Assembly: GCF_029813115.1 (NCBI RefSeq)
Contig: NZ_JAPZDS010000001.1
Span: 62,001 to 126,000, forward strand
From: Aureimonas sp. SK2
GTDB lineage: Bacteria; Pseudomonadota; Alphaproteobacteria; Rhizobiales; Rhizobiaceae
Reading direction: 5' to 3'
DNA: 64,000 nucleotides
Numbering within the stretch: the stretch's first letter is position 1; each line of letters opens with the position of its first letter. A program made the translations under genes and the position numbers. Below, piece after piece: positions 58,700 through 64,000 of this stretch. The notes beneath the pieces are model-generated. The model did no database searches, was not told where the DNA came from, and worked only from the letters and a program-made list of their open reading frames with translations.

Positions 58700-60292
58700 A
58701 TGGCTCCGCGCGTTCTCGTTTCCGACAAGCTGTCCCCGACCGCCGTCCAGATCTTCAAGGACAAGGGCGTCGAGGTCGACTACCTGCCCGACCTCGGCAA
58801 GGACAAGGACAAGCTCCTCGAAGTGATCGGCCAGTATGACGGCCTCGCCATCCGCTCCGCCACCAAGGTGACGGAGAAGGTGATCGAGGCCGCGCCGAAC
58901 CTGCGCGTCATCGGCCGCGCCGGCATCGGTGTCGACAATGTCGACATTCCGGCCGCCAGCCGGAAGGGCGTCATCGTGATGAACACGCCCTTCGGCAACT
59001 CCATCACCACGGCCGAGCATGCCGTCGCGATGATGTTCGCCGTCGCCCGCCAGCTTCCCGCCGCCGACGCCTCGACGCAGGCCGGCAAGTGGGAGAAGAA
59101 CCGCTTCATGGGCGTCGAGATCACCGGCAAGGTGCTGGGCGTCGTCGGCTGCGGCAACATCGGGTCGATCGTTGCCTCGCGCGGCGTCGGCCTGAAGATG
59201 AAGGTGATCGGCTTCGACCCGTTCCTGTCGGAGGAGCGCGCGGCCCAGCTCGGCATCGAGAAGGTCGAGCTGGAGGACCTCTTCAAGCGCGCCGACTTCA
59301 TCACCCTCCACACGCCGCTGACCGACAAGACGAAGAACATCATCGACGCCAAGGCGCTCGCCACGATGAAGAAGGGCGTGCGCATCATCAACTGCGCGCG
59401 CGGCGGCCTGATCGTCGAGAAGGACCTCGCGGACGCGATCAAGTCCGGCCATGTGGCTGGCGCCGGCATCGACGTGTTCGAGACGGAGCCGGCGACCGAC
59501 AGCCCGCTCTTCGGCCTCGACAACGTCGTCTGCACGCCGCATCTCGGCGCCTCCACCACGGAGGCGCAGGAGAACGTCGCTCTCCAGGTGGCCGAGCAGA
59601 TGGCGGACTATCTCGTGAAGGGTGCGGTGTCCAACGCGCTCAACATGCCCTCGATCACCGCCGAAGAGGCGCCGATCCTGACGCCCTACGTCAAGCTCGC
59701 CGAGATCCTCGGCTCCTTCGCCGGCCAGCTCACCGAAGAGCCGATCGACGCGGTGGAGATCCTCTACGACGGAGCGCCGGGCAACATGAACATCCGTGCC
59801 CTCTCGGCCGCGGCGATCGCGGGCCTTCTGAAGGCGCAGGTGCAGACGGTCAACATGGTCTCGGCGCCCCTGATGGCCAAGGAGCGAGGCATCGCCGTGT
59901 CCGAGGTGCGCCGCGACAAGTCGGGCGTCTTCGACGGCTACATCAAGGTGACCGTCACCACCAAGAAGCAGACGCGCTCGGTGGCCGGCACGACCTTCTC
60001 GGACGGCAAGCCGCGCTTCATCCAGATCAAGGGCATCAACATGGAGGCCGATGTCGGCCGCTACATGCTCTACACGGCCAACAAGGACGTGCCGGGCGTC
60101 ATCGGCCAGATCGGCACCGCCTTCGGCAAGGCCGGCATCAACATCGCCAACTTCCATCTCGGCCGCGACGAGCAGGGCGGCAGCGCGATCGCCATCATCT
60201 ATCTCGACGGGCCGCTGACCGAGGACTTCCTCGAAGAGCTGCGCGGCCTGAACGCCATCGGCCAGGCGAAGATGCTGACCTTCGACGTCTGA
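58700..60292 (+). CDS. serA: D-3-phosphoglycerate dehydrogenase
   Basis: 530 residues, the long form with an ASB and a C-terminal ACT domain. Oxidises 3-phosphoglycerate, the first step of serine synthesis. Active-site Arg234 (CARGGLI), Glu263 (FETEP) and His281 (CTPHLGAS), NAD loop GCGNIGS (151-157). The ACT domain from about 455 (YMLYTANKDVPGVIGQIGTA) allows feedback control by serine. Terminator after it. Confidence 0.97.
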   Translation: MAPRVLVSDKLSPTAVQIFKDKGVEVDYLPDLGKDKDKLLEVIGQYDGLAIRSATKVTEKVIEAAPNLRVIGRAGIGVDNVDIPAASRKGVIVMNTPFGNSITTAEHAVAMMFAVARQLPAADASTQAGKWEKNRFMGVEITGKVLGVVGCGNIGSIVASRGVGLKMKVIGFDPFLSEERAAQLGIEKVELEDLFKRADFITLHTPLTDKTKNIIDAKALATMKKGVRIINCARGGLIVEKDLADAIKSGHVAGAGIDVFETEPATDSPLFGLDNVVCTPHLGASTTEAQENVALQVAEQMADYLVKGAVSNALNMPSITAEEAPILTPYVKLAEILGSFAGQLTEEPIDAVEILYDGAPGNMNIRALSAAAIAGLLKAQVQTVNMVSAPLMAKERGIAVSEVRRDKSGVFDGYIKVTVTTKKQTRSVAGTTFSDGKPRFIQIKGINMEADVGRYMLYTANKDVPGVIGQIGTAFGKAGINIANFHLGRDEQGGSAIAIIYLDGPLTEDFLEELRGLNAIGQAKMLTFDV

Positions 60293-60312
60293 CCGTTCGG
60301 CAGGAACATAGG

Positions 60313-60345
60313 GGGGCGGAGCGGGAAGACGCTTCGCCCCTTTTT
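60313..60345 (+). terminator. Terminator after serA, shared with the convergent DMT gene
   Basis: GGGGCGGAGCG, loop GGAAGA, CGCTTCGCCCC, then TTTTT. An 11-bp stem with one wobble, ending 3 bp before the DMT stop codon. Confidence 0.85.
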
Positions 60346-60348
60346 GCG

Positions 60349-61254
60349 TCAGGCCGCGCCGCTCGCCCCCCGCTTGCCGCGCTCGGCAAGCGCGATGCCG
60401 CCGAGCACCATCGCCAGCGCCGCCAGGTGGTAGGCATGGAAGGGCTCGGCGAGGACCAGCACCGCGAGGATCGCGCCGAAGACAGGCACCGTGTTGACGA
60501 AGAGATTGGCGCGGTTCGCCCCGATCAGCTCGATGCCCCGAATATAGAGCGCCTGGCTGAGGATCGACGGAAACAGGATCGAGAAGGCGAGGACGGCGAG
60601 CCCCTGAGCGTCCGGCACCGTGGTTCGCCCTGCCCAGAACTCGACGGCCAGAAGTGGCACCGCGCCAAGCGCGCCCCCGAGACTGACCGCGAAGATCGAA
60701 CTCAGCCAGTGGACGCGCGGCTTGCGCGACAGAAGGATGGTGTAGGACCCGAAGACCACGGTCGCCGCGAGGATCAGGGCGTCACCCCGGTTGAGGTCGA
60801 GCAGCAGGATCGTCTCGAGATGGCCGTGCGAGGCGACCAGCAGCACGCCGACGAGCGTCAGCAGGAAGCCGACGACCTGCAGCGGTGTCACGCGGACGTG
60901 GAAGAAGAGGAACATGCCGACGAACACGACCAGCGGCATCGAGGCCTGGATGATCGTGGCGTTGATGGCGCTTGTGTAGCTCATCGCGATGTAGAAGAGC
61001 GCGTTGAAGCAGGTGAAGCCCAGGAAGCCGATTCCGACGAAATAGGGCAGGTGCCGCCTGATGATCGGCGCCTCGCGCCGCAGATGCGGCCATGCGAAGG
61101 GCAGAAGCACGAGAATGGCGCCGACCCAGCGCAGAAGCGTCAGCATCATCGGCGAGATGTGGCCGACCGAGAGCTTGCCCGCCACCGCGTTGGCGCCCCA
61201 GATCAGGGCGGTGACGAGAAGCAGGAGGTAGGGGTGACCGAGGCGCTTGAGCAT
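60349..61254 (-). CDS. DMT superfamily (EamA) transporter
   Basis: 301 residues from the ATG at 61254 (a longer frame to 61290 has no support). Ten membrane helices in two EamA repeats: YLLLLVTALIWGANAVAGKL and SPMMLTLLRWVGAILVLLP in the first, ALILAATVVFGSYTILL and FVNTVPVFGAILAVLVLAEP in the second. Family members export or import amino acids and other metabolites; its place beside serine genes is suggestive only. Confidence 0.9.
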   Translation of the reverse strand: MLKRLGHPYLLLLVTALIWGANAVAGKLSVGHISPMMLTLLRWVGAILVLLPFAWPHLRREAPIIRRHLPYFVGIGFLGFTCFNALFYIAMSYTSAINATIIQASMPLVVFVGMFLFFHVRVTPLQVVGFLLTLVGVLLVASHGHLETILLLDLNRGDALILAATVVFGSYTILLSRKPRVHWLSSIFAVSLGGALGAVPLLAVEFWAGRTTVPDAQGLAVLAFSILFPSILSQALYIRGIELIGANRANLFVNTVPVFGAILAVLVLAEPFHAYHLAALAMVLGGIALAERGKRGASGAA

Positions 61255-61462
61255 GCCGAATGCTTTCGCGGATCGCAGCGCCACAGGCAATCGTTTGTCC
61301 GACTTAAATATCGTGGGCGTTTGGGAAAAAGCCTTGCCGCGACCTCGCGCGGCGCACGCGGCTTGACTATAGTCCGCCGCGTTTGCGCCGCCGGACCCCC
61401 GACGGGTCCTTCGCGCGCCCGAAGTTCGGCATCACAGGGGCAGGAAGCCCCGAGGAGACTGC

Positions 61463-62755
<1,293 letters not shown>

Positions 62756-63000
62756 TGAAAGCTTGATATAAGGTCGCTAGGTTCGTTCGAACTTTCGGCT
62801 GCGCCGTGCGGCCCTCGCGTCTCCATGCGAGGATCGTCCACAACCGGGAGGGGAGGCGACCCGCCTTCCTTCCGCCGGTCCTTTCCCGTAGCGATTCCCT
62901 GGCAGGCGGGATCGACCTGCGAGATGGGCCGGACGGGTGCTGGATCGCCGCTCTGGCTCGATCCGTTCCCGGTACCGACCTCGAGTGAGTGCAGCGCTTC

Positions 63001-64000
63001 ATGGCGAATCTGACCGCCGTCCTCCGCAAGACCATCGACGGCTTGCCGAATGCCACGCCGCAACTGCGGGCCAAGGTCTACGAAAAGGCCCGGGCGGCCA
63101 TCACCCGCCAGATCCAGTCCGCCGATCCGCCGCTGGCCGAGCACGTGGCGGAGCAGCGCTACCGCGTGCTGGAGGAGGCGATCGCCGAATCTGAGGCGCA
63201 TTACCTGGCGCTGAGCGGGGAAGGGGTGGCGCAGGACGCGCCGTCGCCCCCGCCCGAGGCGCCGGAGCCGCCGCGCGCCGCACCCGCCGCGCCGCCGCCG
63301 CCCGCGCCGGTGCGCGAACCCCCGCCGCCTCCGTTTCCGCGCGCGACGCCCACGATGCGGCCGCCGGCCGCGCCCGCGCAGACCTTTGCGCCGTCGCAGC
63401 CGGAGCGTGCTTCGCCTCCGGCTCCCGAAGCGCCGCGTTTCGAGCGCTCGAGCGAGGCACAGCGGCCTTCCGGCCTGGAGCCGTCCGTTCCCGTGGAGCC
63501 GCGCGCGTCGGACGAGATGGATGCGCCCGTCGGCGTGATCGGTCCGGCACCGGCCGAGCCGCCGCTGCGCCAGACGCGCCCCGACGCCGCCGCCGAGCGG
63601 CTGCCAGTGCCCGACCGCGCGCCCCGCACCAACCTTCGCCCCGCAAGCCCCATGCCGGCGCCGGCGGAGAGCCGCAGCGCCTCGCCCTCGCCGGGCGCCA
63701 TCCTGTCCGGCATTCCGGAGGCCGATCTCGCCGCTCCGCGCTATCCCGCACGGCGTGCGACCGCCCGCAACCGCACGCCGCTGATGGCGGCCGTCGCCGT
63801 GGTTGCGCTGCTCGGGCTCGGCGCCCTCGGCTGGGCCTATCTCGACGACATCCGTTCCGTGGTGCTCGGCTCGCCGCAGACCGCCTCCGCGCCTGTGGGA
63901 ACCGGACAATCGACGGACAGCGCCGAGGCGCCGGCCCCGACCGACGGCACGGTGCCCGAAACGGCCGCGCCGCCGAGCGGCACCGTGACGGACGTGGCGC
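63001..64000 (+). CDS. Proline-rich single-pass membrane protein, 3' end cut off
   Basis: Open from ATG 63001 to the window end, 333 codons without a stop. The N-terminal 75 residues are a helical domain seen in Rhizobiales proteins (LTAVLRKTIDGLPNATPQLR, VYEKARAAITRQIQ). A long Pro/Ala linker follows (about 80-255), then one membrane segment at 261-280 (LMAAVAVVALLGLGALGWAY) and the start of another low-complexity stretch. Function unknown. The 245-bp gap before it, after purA, holds no gene; no strong ribosome site was seen. Confidence 0.75.
   Translation, partial: MANLTAVLRKTIDGLPNATPQLRAKVYEKARAAITRQIQSADPPLAEHVAEQRYRVLEEAIAESEAHYLALSGEGVAQDAPSPPPEAPEPPRAAPAAPPPPAPVREPPPPPFPRATPTMRPPAAPAQTFAPSQPERASPPAPEAPRFERSSEAQRPSGLEPSVPVEPRASDEMDAPVGVIGPAPAEPPLRQTRPDAAAERLPVPDRAPRTNLRPASPMPAPAESRSASPSPGAILSGIPEADLAAPRYPARRATARNRTPLMAAVAVVALLGLGALGWAYLDDIRSVVLGSPQTASAPVGTGQSTDSAEAPAPTDGTVPETAAPPSGTVTDVA

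Overview
The window is a stretch of high-GC chromosome, roughly two thirds G+C by eye, from an alphaproteobacterium. Gene content points to Hyphomicrobiales (Rhizobiales): an iron-sulfur (6-4) photolyase of the Agrobacterium PhrB type, an NdvA-like glucan exporter, a PodJ-like polar protein, the order zapA - 6S RNA - 5-formyltetrahydrofolate cyclo-ligase, ruvCAB next to ybgC-tolQRAB-pal-cpoB-tilS-ftsH-glmM, and a serC-type leader RNA before serC-serA. The genus cannot be settled from the sequence alone; an Aurantimonadaceae-like bacterium is a guess. No tRNA, rRNA, CRISPR array, transposase or prophage was seen.

Layout. 1-9 kb: SCO-family copper protein (5' end outside), prmA, a small protein, a MerR regulator divergent from a 1330-residue PodJ-like protein, and a coupled membrane set (TSUP transporter, TIGR02186 protein, DUF3429 protein). 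9-15.5 kb: a soluble PAS chemoreceptor, the endonuclease PdeM, a SulP transporter, a DedA protein and the photolyase. 15.5-16.4 kb: an AT-richer patch with one orphan membrane protein. 16.4-24 kb: a ligase-associated helicase, a YitT protein, a TPR-methyltransferase and a ligase-associated exonuclease, then a three-gene VOC/DUF1428 set divergent from its HxlR regulator. 24-35.6 kb: ABC exporter, SGNH hydrolase, pgk and gap around a glycolipid-binding-like gene, DUF4164, zapA, 6S RNA, folate cyclo-ligase, CAP lipoprotein, GST, TIGR00282 phosphoesterase, MBL protein and a YebC-family protein.

35.6-44 kb: an accessory pair that looks like an HNH-type toxin with an overlapping immunity gene, a serine hydrolase, ruvC, a VapBC toxin-antitoxin module wedged between ruvC and ruvA with its own promoter and operator, then ruvA, ruvB, a 91-bp mosaic palindrome and a secreted phytase/esterase-like protein. 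44-54.8 kb: the Tol-Pal envelope system followed by tilS, ftsH and glmM. 54.8-64 kb: two paralogous Omp25/Omp31-type barrels, a small basic protein, serC and serA with their leader RNA, a DMT transporter, purA and a proline-rich membrane protein that runs off the end.

The least ordinary parts are the toxin-immunity pair, the VapBC insertion that couples translation into ruvA, the ligase-associated repair genes scattered without a ligase, the paired palindromic elements (one supplies the stop codon of the HxlR gene), and candidate RNA or CtrA control sites. Many gene starts were moved downstream of the longest frame on the basis of ribosome-binding sites and family conservation.
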